A program made the translations under genes and the position numbers. Positions 51,250-60,192 of a stretch of DNA of 64,000 nucleotides are shown one piece after another. The stretch is from the NCBI RefSeq assembly GCF_033547095.1, contig NZ_CP137852.1, forward strand, positions 248,001-312,000. Direction: 5' to 3'. The DNA is from Sediminicoccus rosea. Lineage in GTDB: Bacteria > Pseudomonadota > Alphaproteobacteria > Acetobacterales > Acetobacteraceae. The notes below the pieces were generated by a model. That model had not been told where the DNA came from. It saw nothing but the letters and a program-made list of their open reading frames with translations, and did not search any database. How positions within the stretch are numbered: position 1 is the first letter of the stretch; each line of letters starts with the position of its first letter.

Positions 51250-51905
51250 GGGTCTCCGTCATTGATCCCGGCTCGGGCAACCTCGCCTCGGTCTGCCGTG
51301 CGCTGGAACGCGCCGCCGCCGGGCCCATCACCGTCGAGATCACGCGCGAGCCGGAAACGCTGATCCACGCCGACCGCATCATCCTGCCCGGCCAGGGCGC
51401 CTTCGCCGCCTGCCGCGCCGGGCTGGACGCGCTGGAAGGCATGGTCGGCGCGCTCTATGAGCAGGTGCAGGTCCACCGGAAGCCCTTCCTCGGGATTTGC
51501 GTCGGGATGCAGTTGCTGGCCGAGCGTGGCCTGGAGCACGGCTCCACCCCCGGCCTCGCCTGGCTGCCCGGCGAGGTGGCCGAGATGGACCCCCGCGCGC
51601 CCGACGGCACCCCCCTGCCCCTGCCGCAGATGGGCTGGAACGCGCTCGACTTCACACCCGGCGCGCATCCGCTGCTGGAGGGTCTGGTCCCCGGCGATCA
51701 CGCCTATTTCGTGCATTCCTACGCCTGGCGCGGCGGCGAGCCGGCGGATGTCCTGGCCACCACCGATTATGGCGGCCCTGTGCCGGCCATCCTGGGCCGC
51801 GGCAACATCGTCGGCACGCAGTTCCATGTCGAGAAGAGCGCCGGGGTCGGCCTGCGGATCCTGGCCAATTTCCTGCGATGGACGCCCCGGATGGAGCCGA
51901 CGTGA
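51246..51905 (+). CDS. hisH: Imidazole glycerol phosphate synthase, glutamine amidotransferase subunit
   Basis: 219-residue glutaminase partner of HisF. Nucleophile Cys in PFLGICVGMQLLAE, oxyanion region LPGQGAFAACRAGLD, and the His-x-Glu pair in GTQFHVEKSAGVG. Its start and end overlap neighbours by 4 bp each. Produces ammonia that passes through HisF. Confidence 0.96.
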   Translation: MRVSVIDPGSGNLASVCRALERAAAGPITVEITREPETLIHADRIILPGQGAFAACRAGLDALEGMVGALYEQVQVHRKPFLGICVGMQLLAERGLEHGSTPGLAWLPGEVAEMDPRAPDGTPLPLPQMGWNALDFTPGAHPLLEGLVPGDHAYFVHSYAWRGGEPADVLATTDYGGPVPAILGRGNIVGTQFHVEKSAGVGLRILANFLRWTPRMEPT

Positions 51906-52495
51906 GCGCCGACCCCGCCGCCACCGAGGTGCACCGGCTCGAGGTCGAGCGCGTGGACATGCTCGACCCGCATGACCTGGCCGACCTCTGCGAGGCGACC
52001 AATGCCGCCATCGTGGAGGGCGGCGGCTTCGGCTGGGTGGAGGCGCAGAGCCGCTCCGCTCTCGAACGCCATTTCCGCGGCGTGATGCTGGTGCCCGAGC
52101 GCGAATTCTTCATCGCGCGGCTGGATGGCCAGGTGGTGGGCAGCGCGCAGCTCGTCCGCCCGCCCCGCAACAACGAAGCGCAGGGCTTCGCCGCCCAGCT
52201 CACCCACGCCTTCATCGCGCCCTATGCGCGCGGCTTCGGCCTCGCGCGGCTGCTGGTGCGCCGCGTCGAGGAGCGCGCGGCGGCCATGGGCATCCGCGTG
52301 CTCAACCTCGATGTGCGCGCTACGCAGGAGAGCGCCATCACGCTGTTCGAGCGGCTGGGCTATGTGCGCTGGGGCAGCCACCCCGCCTATGCGCGCGTGG
52401 GCGGCGAGACGGTGGCCGGCTTCTTCTACTACCGCCTGCTGGAGCCGCAGCACGGCCGCAGCACGGCCGATGCCCTGGGACGGATCAAGACGTGA
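51902..52495 (+). CDS. GNAT acetyltransferase embedded in the his operon
   Basis: 197 residues. N-terminal strand [28 protein letters not shown]; acetyl-CoA motif [24 protein letters not shown]; and [21 protein letters not shown]. It starts at a GTG (51902) within hisH's stop and ends overlapping hisA's GTG by 4 bp, so it is tightly coupled. GNAT genes are not standard his operon members; its acceptor is unknown. Confidence 0.85.
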   Translation: MSADPAATEVHRLEVERVDMLDPHDLADLCEATNAAIVEGGGFGWVEAQSRSALERHFRGVMLVPEREFFIARLDGQVVGSAQLVRPPRNNEAQGFAAQLTHAFIAPYARGFGLARLLVRRVEERAAAMGIRVLNLDVRATQESAITLFERLGYVRWGSHPAYARVGGETVAGFFYYRLLEPQHGRSTADALGRIKT

Positions 52496-53226
52496 GCGGC
52501 TTCACCCTCTACCCCGCCATCGACCTCAAGCAGGGCCGCGTCGTCCGGCTGCAGCGCGGCGACATGGCGCAAGCCACCATCTACGCCGAGGATCCGGCCG
52601 AGCAGGCCTGCGTCTTCGCGGCCGATGGCTTTCAGTGGCTGCATGTGGTGGACCTCGACGGCGCCTTCGCCGGCAAGCCCGCCAATGCCGAGGCGGTGGC
52701 GCGCATCCTGGCCGCGGCCCCCATGCCGGTGCAGCTGGGTGGCGGCATCCGCAACATGCCGACGGTCGAGGCCTGGCTGGAGGGCGGCGTGACCCGCGTG
52801 ATCCTCGGTTCCGCCGCCGTGAAGGATCCGCATTTCGTGCGCGAGGCCTGCCGGCATTTCCCGGGCCGCGTCGTCGTCGGCATCGATGCGCGCGGCGGGA
52901 TGGTGGCGACGGAAGGCTGGGCCGAGACCAGCACGCTCCCCGCGCGCGACCTGGCGCTGCGCCTGGAAGATGCGGGCGCCGCCGCGATCATCTACACCGA
53001 CATCGACCGCGACGGCATGCTGAGCGGCGTGAATGTCGAGCAGACGCGCGCGCTGGCCGCGGCGCTGGAGACGCCGGTCATCGCCTCGGGCGGCGTCGCC
53101 TCGCTGGCGGACCTCGAGGCGCTGAAAGCGGTGGCGGCGGATGGCATCGCCGGCTGCATCCTGGGCCGCGCGCTGTATGACGGCCGGATCGTCCCGGCCG
53201 AGGCACTGGCGCTGGCGGCGGGCTGA
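52492..53226 (+). CDS. hisA: ProFAR isomerase
   Basis: 244-residue TIM barrel that isomerises ProFAR to PRFAR in histidine synthesis. Catalytic Asp in [17 protein letters not shown], phosphate loops QLGGGIRNM and [14 protein letters not shown], and second Asp region [17 protein letters not shown] start at 52492 overlaps the GNAT gene's stop. 110 bp separate it from hisF. Confidence 0.96.
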   Translation: MSGFTLYPAIDLKQGRVVRLQRGDMAQATIYAEDPAEQACVFAADGFQWLHVVDLDGAFAGKPANAEAVARILAAAPMPVQLGGGIRNMPTVEAWLEGGVTRVILGSAAVKDPHFVREACRHFPGRVVVGIDARGGMVATEGWAETSTLPARDLALRLEDAGAAAIIYTDIDRDGMLSGVNVEQTRALAAALETPVIASGGVASLADLEALKAVAADGIAGCILGRALYDGRIVPAEALALAAG

Positions 53227-53336
53227 GCGGCGCCGTCGCGCTTGTCACCAAGCCATCGCTTGACGCACCGCGAAAAACGCCGCAATCGCCTTGCCCCAGG
53301 ATCATCCGGATACCTGGACAAACCGGGAATTCATCC

Positions 53337-54107
53337 GTGCTCGCGCTCCGCATCATTCCCTGCCTCGATGTGAAGGAAGGCCGCGTCGTGAAGGGCGTGA
53401 ACTTCGTCGCGCTGCGCGACGCGGGCGACCCGGTCGAGCAGGCCCGCGCCTATGACGCGCAGGGCGCGGACGAGCTGACCTTCCTCGACATCGGCGCCAC
53501 GCATGAGAACCGGGATACGATGTATGACGTCGTCTCCCGCACGGCGGCGCAGGTCTTCATCCCGCTCACCGTGGGTGGCGGCGTGCGCAGCGTGGAGGAT
53601 ATCCGCAAGCTGCTGCTGGCTGGCGCCGACAAGGCCAGCATCAACTCCGCGGCGGTGAGCGACCCTGACCTGGTGCGCCGCGCGGCCGAGGCCTTCGGCA
53701 GCCAATGCATCGTCGTCGCCGTGGATGCGAAGAAGGTGGCGGAGGGCCGCTGGGAGATCTTCACCCATGGCGGCCGGCGCGAGACCGGGCTGGATGCGGT
53801 GGATTGGGCGCGCCGGATGGCGAGCCTGGGCGCCGGCGAGATCCTGCTGACCTCGATGGATCGCGACGGCACGAAGCAGGGCTTCGACCTCGACCTGCTG
53901 CGCCGCGTGGTGGGCGCGGTGCGCGTGCCGGTGGTGGCCTCGGGCGGCGTCGGCGCGCTGGATCATTTCGTCGAGGGCGCGCGGGCCGGGGCCACCGGGC
54001 TGCTGGCGGCCAGCGTGTTTCATGATGGCGTGTTCCGCATCGAACAGGCCAAGGATGCCTTGGCGGCGGCGGGCCTGCCCGTGCGCCGCGTCCGGGAGAT
54101 GGCGTGA
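53337..54107 (+). CDS. hisF: Imidazole glycerol phosphate synthase, cyclase subunit
   Basis: 256-residue TIM barrel that closes the imidazole ring. Motifs: [19 protein letters not shown] (catalytic Asp11-like), [33 protein letters not shown] and [18 protein letters not shown] with the second catalytic Asp. It starts at GTG 53337 with a modest GGGAA site. It overlaps hisE by 1 bp. Confidence 0.97.
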   Translation: MLALRIIPCLDVKEGRVVKGVNFVALRDAGDPVEQARAYDAQGADELTFLDIGATHENRDTMYDVVSRTAAQVFIPLTVGGGVRSVEDIRKLLLAGADKASINSAAVSDPDLVRRAAEAFGSQCIVVAVDAKKVAEGRWEIFTHGGRRETGLDAVDWARRMASLGAGEILLTSMDRDGTKQGFDLDLLRRVVGAVRVPVVASGGVGALDHFVEGARAGATGLLAASVFHDGVFRIEQAKDALAAAGLPVRRVREMA

Positions 54108-54637
54108 TGGCGAAGGCCACGAAGAAGAAGGCGGCGAGCAAGTCGGCCAAGCCCGCGAAGGCTGGCAAGCTGCCCGTGCCGAAGAACATCCCGGCGAAGA
54201 AGGCGCGCATCCCCAAGGCGGTGCTGAAGGCCGAGGCGGCGCATCTCAAGCCGCTCACCTTGCCCGAGGATGGTGACGCCGCGGTGCTGGACCGGCTCTG
54301 GGCCACCATCGAATCGCGCCGCCTGGCCGGCGATGCCGCGACCTCGCATTCCGCGCGACTGATCGCGCGCGGCACGCCCAAGGTGGCGCAGAAGCTGGGC
54401 GAAGAGGCGGTGGAGCTGGTGATCGAGGCGGTGGCCCGCAACCGGCCCGCCATCATCAGCGAATCGGCCGACGTGCTCTACCACCTGATGCTGCTGCTGG
54501 TGGATGCCGGCATCACACCGGCCGAGGTCTGGGCCGAGCTGCGCCGGCGCGAGGGGATTTCCGGCATTGCCGAAAAGGCCTCCCGCCCCCGCCCCAAGGC
54601 GCTGCTGGCGATCGCGCAGACGACCAAGCTGCCCTGA
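54107..54637 (+). CDS. hisE: Phosphoribosyl-ATP pyrophosphatase with Lys/Ala-rich N-terminal extension
   Basis: 176 residues. The catalytic MazG-like domain is about 60-150: [49 protein letters not shown] in order, then [18 protein letters not shown] with the acidic metal-binding set. The first 50 residues are mostly Lys, Ala and Pro (for example [18 protein letters not shown]), a histone H1-like basic tail not needed for the reaction and absent in common HisE proteins. ATG 54107 shares a base with the hisF stop; GTG 54104 is an alternative. Confidence 0.93.
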   Translation: MAKATKKKAASKSAKPAKAGKLPVPKNIPAKKARIPKAVLKAEAAHLKPLTLPEDGDAAVLDRLWATIESRRLAGDAATSHSARLIARGTPKVAQKLGEEAVELVIEAVARNRPAIISESADVLYHLMLLLVDAGITPAEVWAELRRREGISGIAEKASRPRPKALLAIAQTTKLP

Positions 54638-54699
54638 CGGGTCCGATCCTCCTCGGCGGAACGCTCAAGGTGTGAACGGGCTCCGCCGCATGGCGACCC

Positions 54700-55281
54700 T
54701 CACCTTCGGCTAAGGGTGACGATGTAGCGGCAATCCTCCATGCCGGAGGGGTTGTGGAATTCGCAATCGCGCGGCGTCGTCAGGTCATAGGCCAGCGCAT
54801 CGCCGGGGCCGAGGGTGGTTTCCTCCTCGCCCTCGCGGATGATGAGCGTGCCGGATTCCAGCCAGACCACCTGGCCGCGCAGGAAGCGGTAGGACGCCGC
54901 CGGATAGGCGATGCGCGCGCCGGGCGGCAGTTCCACCTGCACCAATTCGGGCTCCGCGCCGGGCGGCGAGAGGGCGCGGCGGCGATAGCCGGTGCCCGGG
55001 TCGGTCCAGAGCTGCTGGCTGGCGGCGCGGGAGACGCGCCCACCCCCCGCATCGCCCTCGGCGCGTGCCAGCAGGGCGGAGATGGTCAGCCCCAGCGCGC
55101 CTGAAAGGCGGCCGAGCAGGGCCGCGGTGGGGCTCGCTTCGGCCCGCTCGATCTTGCTGATCATGGCGCGCGAGACGCCGGATTCGGCCGCCAGCGTGGC
55201 GATGGACCAACCGCGCGCCTCCCGCTCGCGCCGGATGCGGCGGGCGAGGAGGTCATCCAGGTCTGTCATGATGGTGGACAT
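54700..55281 (-). CDS. XRE-family regulator with cupin domain
   Basis: 193 residues. HTH at about 10-65 (REARGWSIATLAAESGVSRAMISKIERAEASP), then a cupin domain (about 100-190) with ELPPGARIAYP and GTLIIREGEEETTLGPGDALAYD, ending FHNPSG. Regulators of this layout usually sense small amines or amino acids. No ribosome site is evident. Divergent from a small conserved protein (28 bp between starts). Confidence 0.88.
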   Translation of the reverse strand: MSTIMTDLDDLLARRIRREREARGWSIATLAAESGVSRAMISKIERAEASPTAALLGRLSGALGLTISALLARAEGDAGGGRVSRAASQQLWTDPGTGYRRRALSPPGAEPELVQVELPPGARIAYPAASYRFLRGQVVWLESGTLIIREGEEETTLGPGDALAYDLTTPRDCEFHNPSGMEDCRYIVTLSRR

Positions 55282-55309
55282 GTGACCATTTTAGTGGATG
55301 ATGCGGGAC

Positions 55310-55516
55310 ATGACCAGCATCGGCCACAATGGCGGTCCGCCGCTCGAAGATGAAGGGACCGCCTGGCGCGGCTGGGTCTGGCGCCGTGCCCACAAGAAGG
55401 CCTGGAAGACCCCGCCACGCGAGATCGCGCTGCGCCGCCTGGCGCGCGCGGAGGAGCTGGGGATGAGCTACAAGGAATACACGCTGGAGATCCTGGAGCG
55501 CGGAAAGTTCCTGTGA
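55310..55516 (+). CDS. Small conserved basic protein (SIGHNGGPPL type)
   Basis: 68 residues, starting MTSIGHNGGPPLEDE and continuing WVWRRAHKKAWKTPPREIALRRLARAEELGMSYKEYTLEIL in segments. I recall similar short proteins in many alphaproteobacteria, of unknown role. It reads away from the XRE-cupin gene and may be its target. ATG 55310 starts at the conserved MTSIGHN; codons at 55298-55301 are alternative starts. Confidence 0.72.
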   Translation: MTSIGHNGGPPLEDEGTAWRGWVWRRAHKKAWKTPPREIALRRLARAEELGMSYKEYTLEILERGKFL

Positions 55517-55593
55517 TGCGGGGTCCAGCCCGGACCGTCAGACCAAGCATGGGCCCACCGCGGCCGGCGGCGCCCGGCGCTTGAGGGCGTCAA

Positions 55594-56568
55594 TCACTCC
55601 CCGCGCAGGGGGCGGGCCATCAGCGCCGCCAGCGCGCCCTGCACGTCGAGCCGCCCTTCCAGCACCGCCACCACCGCCGCGCAGATCGGCAGTTCCACCC
55701 CGGCGGCGCGGGCGCGCTCGAGCAGGGCGGGTGCGGTGGCGATGCCCTCGGTCACGCCCGCGCGGCCGGCCAGCGCCTGCGGCAACGTCATCCCCCGCCC
55801 CAGGGCGAAGCCGAGCGAGGCGTTGCGGCTGGAATGGCCCATGGCCGTGAGGATGAGGTCGCCGAGGCCGGAAAGCCCCGCCGCGGTCTCCGCCCGCCCG
55901 CCCAGGCCGATGACCAGGCGCGAGAGTTCCGCCAGCCCGCGTGTGATCAGTGCCGCCCGCGCATTCTCGCCGAGCCCCGCGCCGGTTGAGATCCCGGCGG
56001 CGATCGCCAGCACGTTCTTCGTCGCGCCGCCCAGCTGCACGCCGAGCACATCCTCGCTGCCATAGAGCCGCAGCGCCTGGCCGGAGAGCAGCCCCTGCGC
56101 CGTGGTGACCAGCGCCGGGTCGCGCGCCGCGACCACGCTCGCCGCCGGCAGGCCCGCCGCCACCTCATGCGCGAAATTCGGGCCGGAGAGGATGCCGCCC
56201 GCCAGATCGGGTCGCGCCTCGGCCAGCACCTCCAGCGGCAGGCGCAGCGTGTCGGCCTCCAGCCCCTTGCAGACCAGCAGCAGCGGCGGCAGGCCGCGCG
56301 GCAGGCGCGCCAGCACGGCGCGCAGCGGCTGCATGGGCACGGCGAGGACGCCGAGTGCTGCGCCCTGTGGCGTCAGGTCATGCGTCACGCGCAGCGCGTC
56401 CGGGAAGGGCGCGCCCGGCAGCAGCCGGGCATTGACCCGCGCGCGCTGCATCTCCTCCGCCCGCGCCGCATCGCGCGCCCAGAGCGTCACGCCATGGCCG
56501 AGCCGCGCGGCATGGATGGCCAGCGCGGTGCCCCAGGCGCCCGCGCCATAGACGATGACCTCACTCAT
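55594..56568 (-). CDS. gpsA: Glycerol-3-phosphate dehydrogenase [NAD(P)+]
   Basis: 324-residue cytosolic enzyme making sn-glycerol-3-phosphate for phospholipids. Rossmann start VIVYGAGAWGTALAIHAARLG, LVCKGLEADTLRLPLEVL, LSGPNFAHEVAAGLPAASVVA, and the catalytic lysine in VLGVQLGGATKNVLAIAAG. End of a minus-strand row; overlaps rlmJ by 8 bp. Confidence 0.96.
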   Translation of the reverse strand: MSEVIVYGAGAWGTALAIHAARLGHGVTLWARDAARAEEMQRARVNARLLPGAPFPDALRVTHDLTPQGAALGVLAVPMQPLRAVLARLPRGLPPLLLVCKGLEADTLRLPLEVLAEARPDLAGGILSGPNFAHEVAAGLPAASVVAARDPALVTTAQGLLSGQALRLYGSEDVLGVQLGGATKNVLAIAAGISTGAGLGENARAALITRGLAELSRLVIGLGGRAETAAGLSGLGDLILTAMGHSSRNASLGFALGRGMTLPQALAGRAGVTEGIATAPALLERARAAGVELPICAAVVAVLEGRLDVQGALAALMARPLRGE

Positions 56569-57376
56569 CGGCGATCCGCGTCAGCGCCCATCCGGCGCCC
56601 TCCTCCGCTGACAATGCTGCGCGCAGCGCCGCCAGTATGGCGCGCGCCGCTTCCTCGAAGCCATAGGGCGGATTCACGACGATGAGGCCGCAGCCATTGA
56701 GCCGCGCCGCGTCCAGCGGCTCACGCAGGTGCAGCTCGGCCGCCAGCACGTCCCGCACGCCGGATTCGGCCAGCGCGGTGTGGAAGGCGCGGCCCGGCGC
56801 GCGGCCCTTGATCGGATACCAGGCGGCCTGCACCAGCCCGCGCGCGCGGCGCGAGACCTCGGTGATGGCCGCTGTCAGCCGTTCATACTCGCCCGGCTGC
56901 TCGAAGGGCGGGTCCATCAGGACGAGGCCGCGCTTCTCCGGGAAGGGGGTGAGGGCGCGCACCGCCTCGAAGGCGTCGCGCCGGTGGACGGCCACGCGGG
57001 GATCGCGGCGGAACAGCGCGCGCAGCGTGGCGTGGTCCTCCTCATGCAGCTCGACCAGCGCGAGCCGGTCCTGCGGGCGCAGCAGGGCGGCGGCCAGCGC
57101 GGGCGAGCCGGGATAGCCGCCATCGGCGCGCACCAGCTCCAGATACTCGGCCAGCGGTCCGTCCGTGATGCCGGAGAGCTGGCCGATTCCCGCCTGCCAT
57201 TCGCCCGTGCGCTGCGCCTCGTCGCTCGCCAGGTCGTAGCGCCCGATGCCGGCATGGGTGTCCAGCACGCGGAAGGCGGCCGGCTTGCGCGCCAGGGCGC
57301 GCAGCAGCCAGACCAGCAGCGCGTGCTTCATGCAATCGGCGAAATTCCCGGCATGGAAGGCGTGGCGATAGTTGAT
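56561..57376 (-). CDS. rlmJ: 23S rRNA (adenine-2030-N6)-methyltransferase, no canonical start codon
   Basis: About 271 residues, SAM-dependent methylation of A2030 in 23S rRNA. Motif MDPPFEQPGEYERL is the DPPY/F catalytic site; RVLDTHAGIGRYDL binds SAM. The conserved N-terminus NYRHAFHAGNFADCMKHALL is encoded upstream of the first ATG (57331), but there the frame offers only ATC (57376) at the place where homologues have Met, or CTG (57382), before the SDR gene's stop at 57401-57403. AGGG lies 7 bases before the ATC. The true start is uncertain. Confidence 0.87.
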   Translation of the reverse strand: MNYRHAFHAGNFADCMKHALLVWLLRALARKPAAFRVLDTHAGIGRYDLASDEAQRTGEWQAGIGQLSGITDGPLAEYLELVRADGGYPGSPALAAALLRPQDRLALVELHEEDHATLRALFRRDPRVAVHRRDAFEAVRALTPFPEKRGLVLMDPPFEQPGEYERLTAAITEVSRRARGLVQAAWYPIKGRAPGRAFHTALAESGVRDVLAAELHLREPLDAARLNGCGLIVVNPPYGFEEAARAILAALRAALSAEEGAGWALTRIADE

Positions 57377-57400
57377 GTTCAGGCCCTCGCGCGGCGGCCG

Positions 57401-58093
57401 TCAGATCGGCAGGGTCGCGCCATGCGGGAAATCCTGGCCGAGCAGCGCGAGGATGGCGGCGCCCACCTCCTCCGGCTGGCGCAGCTTCGTCGGGTCCTCG
57501 CCCGGGAAGCCCGCCGCGCGCAGCTTGGTGGCGACCGGGCCCGGGTCCACCAGCGCGACCTTCAGCGGGGACATCGCGACCTCCGCCGCCCAGCAGCGCA
57601 CGAGATTGGCCTGGGCGGCCTTGGCGCTGCTGTAAAGGCTCCAATAGGCCGTGGGCTCCTCCACATGCGAATCATGCAGGAAAAGCGCGCGGCCGGCGGG
57701 CGCCGCGCGCAGCGGCGGGTCGCAGGCGCGGATCAGGCGATAGGCAGCGGTGGCGTTCACCGCCAGGCTCTCGCCCCAGTCGCGCGGCGGGATGTGCCCG
57801 GCCGGCGTCAGCTTCGCCAGCAGGCCCGCCGCATGCACCAGGATGTCCAGCCGGCCGAAGCGCTGCACGATGGAGGGGCCCAGCATGTCGAGCTGGTCGG
57901 CCTCCTTGATGAAGTCGAGCGGCAGGAGCGTCGCCGCCCCGCCTGCCGCGCGGACGAGGTCATCCGTCTCCTCCAGCCCGCCCTGGCTGCGCGCCATGAG
58001 CACGACATGCGCGCCGGCCGCGGCCAGCGCCAGGGCGGTGGCGCGGCCGATGCCGCGCGAGGCGCCGGTGATGAGCGCGACCTGTCCCCGCAT
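57401..58093 (-). CDS. Short-chain dehydrogenase/reductase
   Basis: 230 residues. Cofactor loop LITGASRGIGRATALALAAAGA, LVHAAGLL (NAG region), catalytic Ser in LHDSHVEEPTAYWS and YSSAK for Tyr-Lys. The ATG at 58093 starts 2 bp after the purF stop; a GTG at 58099 is an alternative. I recall a similar SDR gene beside purF in related alphaproteobacteria; no substrate is known. It is followed by rlmJ. Confidence 0.9.
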   Translation of the reverse strand: MRGQVALITGASRGIGRATALALAAAGAHVVLMARSQGGLEETDDLVRAAGGAATLLPLDFIKEADQLDMLGPSIVQRFGRLDILVHAAGLLAKLTPAGHIPPRDWGESLAVNATAAYRLIRACDPPLRAAPAGRALFLHDSHVEEPTAYWSLYSSAKAAQANLVRCWAAEVAMSPLKVALVDPGPVATKLRAAGFPGEDPTKLRQPEEVGAAILALLGQDFPHGATLPI

Positions 58094-58095
58094 GG

Positions 58096-59574
58096 TCACG
58101 CGCCGGCCTTGAGCAGGCTGCCGCGCGCCTCGGTGTTGTCGGTGCGGTCGGTGAGCGGGATGGCGTAGTCGCCGGTGAAGCAGGCGTCGCAATAGGCCGG
58201 CGCCGCCGGGTCCCGCCCCTCGCGGCCAAGCGCGCGGTAGAGGCCGTCGATCGAGATGAAGGCCAGGCTGTCCACGCCGATCAGCTTCGCCATGGCGGCG
58301 AGGTCATGCTGCGCGGCGAGCAGCTCGCTGCGCTCCGGCGTGTCGATGCCGTAGAAGCAGGAGTTGATGGTGGGCGGCGAGGAGATGCGCATATGCACTT
58401 CGGCCGCGCCGGCCTGGCGCACCATCTCCACGATCTTCTTCGAGGTGGTGCCGCGCACGATGCTGTCATCCACCAGCACCACGCGCTTGCCCTCCAGCAT
58501 GGCGCGGTTCGCGCTGTGCTTCAGCTTCACGCCGAGGTGGCGGATCTGGTCCGTCGGCTCGATGAAGGTGCGGCCGACATAGTGGTTGCGGATGATGCCG
58601 AGCTCGAAGGGAATGCCGGCCTGCACGGCATAGCCCATGGCGGCGGGCACGCCGCTGTCGGGCACCGGCACCACCACATCCGCCGCCACATGGCTCTCGC
58701 GCGCGAGTTCGGCGCCGATGCGCTTGCGCGTCTCATAGACCGGCGTGCCCTCGACCACGGAATCGGGGCGCGCGAAATAGATGTACTCGAAGATGCAGAA
58801 ACGGTTCTCGGCCTTGGGGAAGGGCTTCACCGAGCGGATGCCGGCATCGTCGATGATGACGATCTCGCCCGGCTCGATGTCGCGCACGAATTCGGCGCCG
58901 ACGATGTCGAGCGCGCAGGTCTCGCTGGCCAGCACCCAGCCATCGCCCAGGCGCCCCAGCACCAGCGGCCGCACGCCCAAGGGGTCACGCGCGCCGATCA
59001 GCGCGCCATTGTGCAGCGCCACCAGCGAATAGGCGCCCTGCACCTGCTTCAGCGCGTCGATCAGCCGGTCCAGCACGGTGGAATAGAGGCTGATGGCGAT
59101 GAGATGGACGAAGACCTCGCTGTCCGTCGTGGACTGGAACAGGCAGCCGCGGCGCACCAGTGCGCGCTTCAGCACGGCGGCGTTGGTCAGGTTGCCGTTG
59201 TGACCGACGGCAAAGCCGCCGAACTCGAAATCGGCGAAGAGCGGCTGCACGTTGCGCAGTGCCGTCTCGCCCGTCGTCGCGTAGCGATTGTGGCCGATGG
59301 CGGCGCGGCCGGGCAGGCCGGCCATCACCTTGGCATCGCCGAAGATGTCGCCCACCAGGCCGAGGCCCTTGTGGGAATGGAACATGCCCGCGTCATCCAG
59401 CGTGACGATGCCCGAGGCCTCCTGCCCGCGATGCTGCAAGGCGTGCAGGCCGAGGGCGGTGAGCGCCGCCGCGTCCTTGTGCCGCCAGATCCCGAAGACC
59501 CCGCATTCCTCATGGAACTTGTCGTCATCACCCGGGAGGCCAAACCCAGGGGCGGCTGCGGCGGGAAGGGGCAT
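58096..59574 (-). CDS. purF: Amidophosphoribosyltransferase
   Basis: 492 residues, first committed step of purine synthesis (PRPP plus glutamine to phosphoribosylamine). The nucleophile is Cys24 in [15 protein letters not shown], so a 23-residue propeptide must be removed. The glutaminase has [10 protein letters not shown] and VGHNGNLTN; the PRPP loop is [18 protein letters not shown]-terminal [12 protein letters not shown] is typical. It lies 11 bp after cvpA. Confidence 0.97.
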   Translation of the reverse strand: MPLPAAAAPGFGLPGDDDKFHEECGVFGIWRHKDAAALTALGLHALQHRGQEASGIVTLDDAGMFHSHKGLGLVGDIFGDAKVMAGLPGRAAIGHNRYATTGETALRNVQPLFADFEFGGFAVGHNGNLTNAAVLKRALVRRGCLFQSTTDSEVFVHLIAISLYSTVLDRLIDALKQVQGAYSLVALHNGALIGARDPLGVRPLVLGRLGDGWVLASETCALDIVGAEFVRDIEPGEIVIIDDAGIRSVKPFPKAENRFCIFEYIYFARPDSVVEGTPVYETRKRIGAELARESHVAADVVVPVPDSGVPAAMGYAVQAGIPFELGIIRNHYVGRTFIEPTDQIRHLGVKLKHSANRAMLEGKRVVLVDDSIVRGTTSKKIVEMVRQAGAAEVHMRISSPPTINSCFYGIDTPERSELLAAQHDLAAMAKLIGVDSLAFISIDGLYRALGREGRDPAAPAYCDACFTGDYAIPLTDRTDNTEARGSLLKAGA

Positions 59575-59585
59575 GGGAGTGACCT

Positions 59586-60146
59586 TCAGCTTCGGTTTCG
59601 GGCAGGCGGACGCATCAGGTCCTCCTGCGTGGGCACGCGGCGTTCCGGCGGTGCAGCGATGCGGGGGCGATACTCCTCCGGCATCAGGCCGACAACCCAC
59701 CGGGCCCCATCCACCACATAGGGCAGCGCCCGGGCCTCCTGCACGGGTTCGGGCCAGCGCTCGATGGCGGGGACGAAGAGCCCCGCGAGCACATAGGCCA
59801 GGACCGCGATGAAGGCGCCACGCGCCAGACCGAATATGGCGCCCAGGGAACGATCCACACCCCCCAGAGGGCTGCGCTGCACGCTGCCCGCCAATGCGTG
59901 GATGAGCAGCTTCAGCACCACCAGCACCACCAGGAAGACGCCGCCTACCGCCACGCCATCGGCCAGCCAGTCGGGCTCGATCGTCCCTTCCATGAGGGGC
60001 TTGATGTGGTCGAGCAGTGCGAAGCCGGCCAAAGCCGCGCCGATCCAGGCGGCGATGCCCAGGAACTCCCGCACGAAGCCGCGCAGGAAGGACAGGATGG
60101 CGGAGGCCACCATCACGAGGAGAAGGATGCCATCCGCCCAGGTCAT
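59586..60146 (-). CDS. CvpA-family membrane protein
   Basis: 186 residues with four membrane helices (WADGILLLVMVASAILSFLRGFVREFLG, WIGAALAGFALL, GVFLVVLVVLKLLIHAL and FIAVLAYVLAGLFVP). CvpA is associated with colicin V production and envelope homeostasis, and often lies beside purF. ATG 60146 (MTWADGI) fits homologues; a GTG at 60185 would give a longer N-terminus without clear signal. Confidence 0.9.
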   Translation of the reverse strand: MTWADGILLLVMVASAILSFLRGFVREFLGIAAWIGAALAGFALLDHIKPLMEGTIEPDWLADGVAVGGVFLVVLVVLKLLIHALAGSVQRSPLGGVDRSLGAIFGLARGAFIAVLAYVLAGLFVPAIERWPEPVQEARALPYVVDGARWVVGLMPEEYRPRIAAPPERRVPTQEDLMRPPARNRS

Positions 60147-60192
60147 GCTGCGCTGCCATGTAGCGGGGGCAGCGATTCCTGTCACCTTGGGG

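Noticed and set aside
53260-53288. Promoter for hisF from TTGACG
   Set aside because: No acceptable -10 hexamer at 16-18 bp; kept only as a remark under the hisA-hisF gap.
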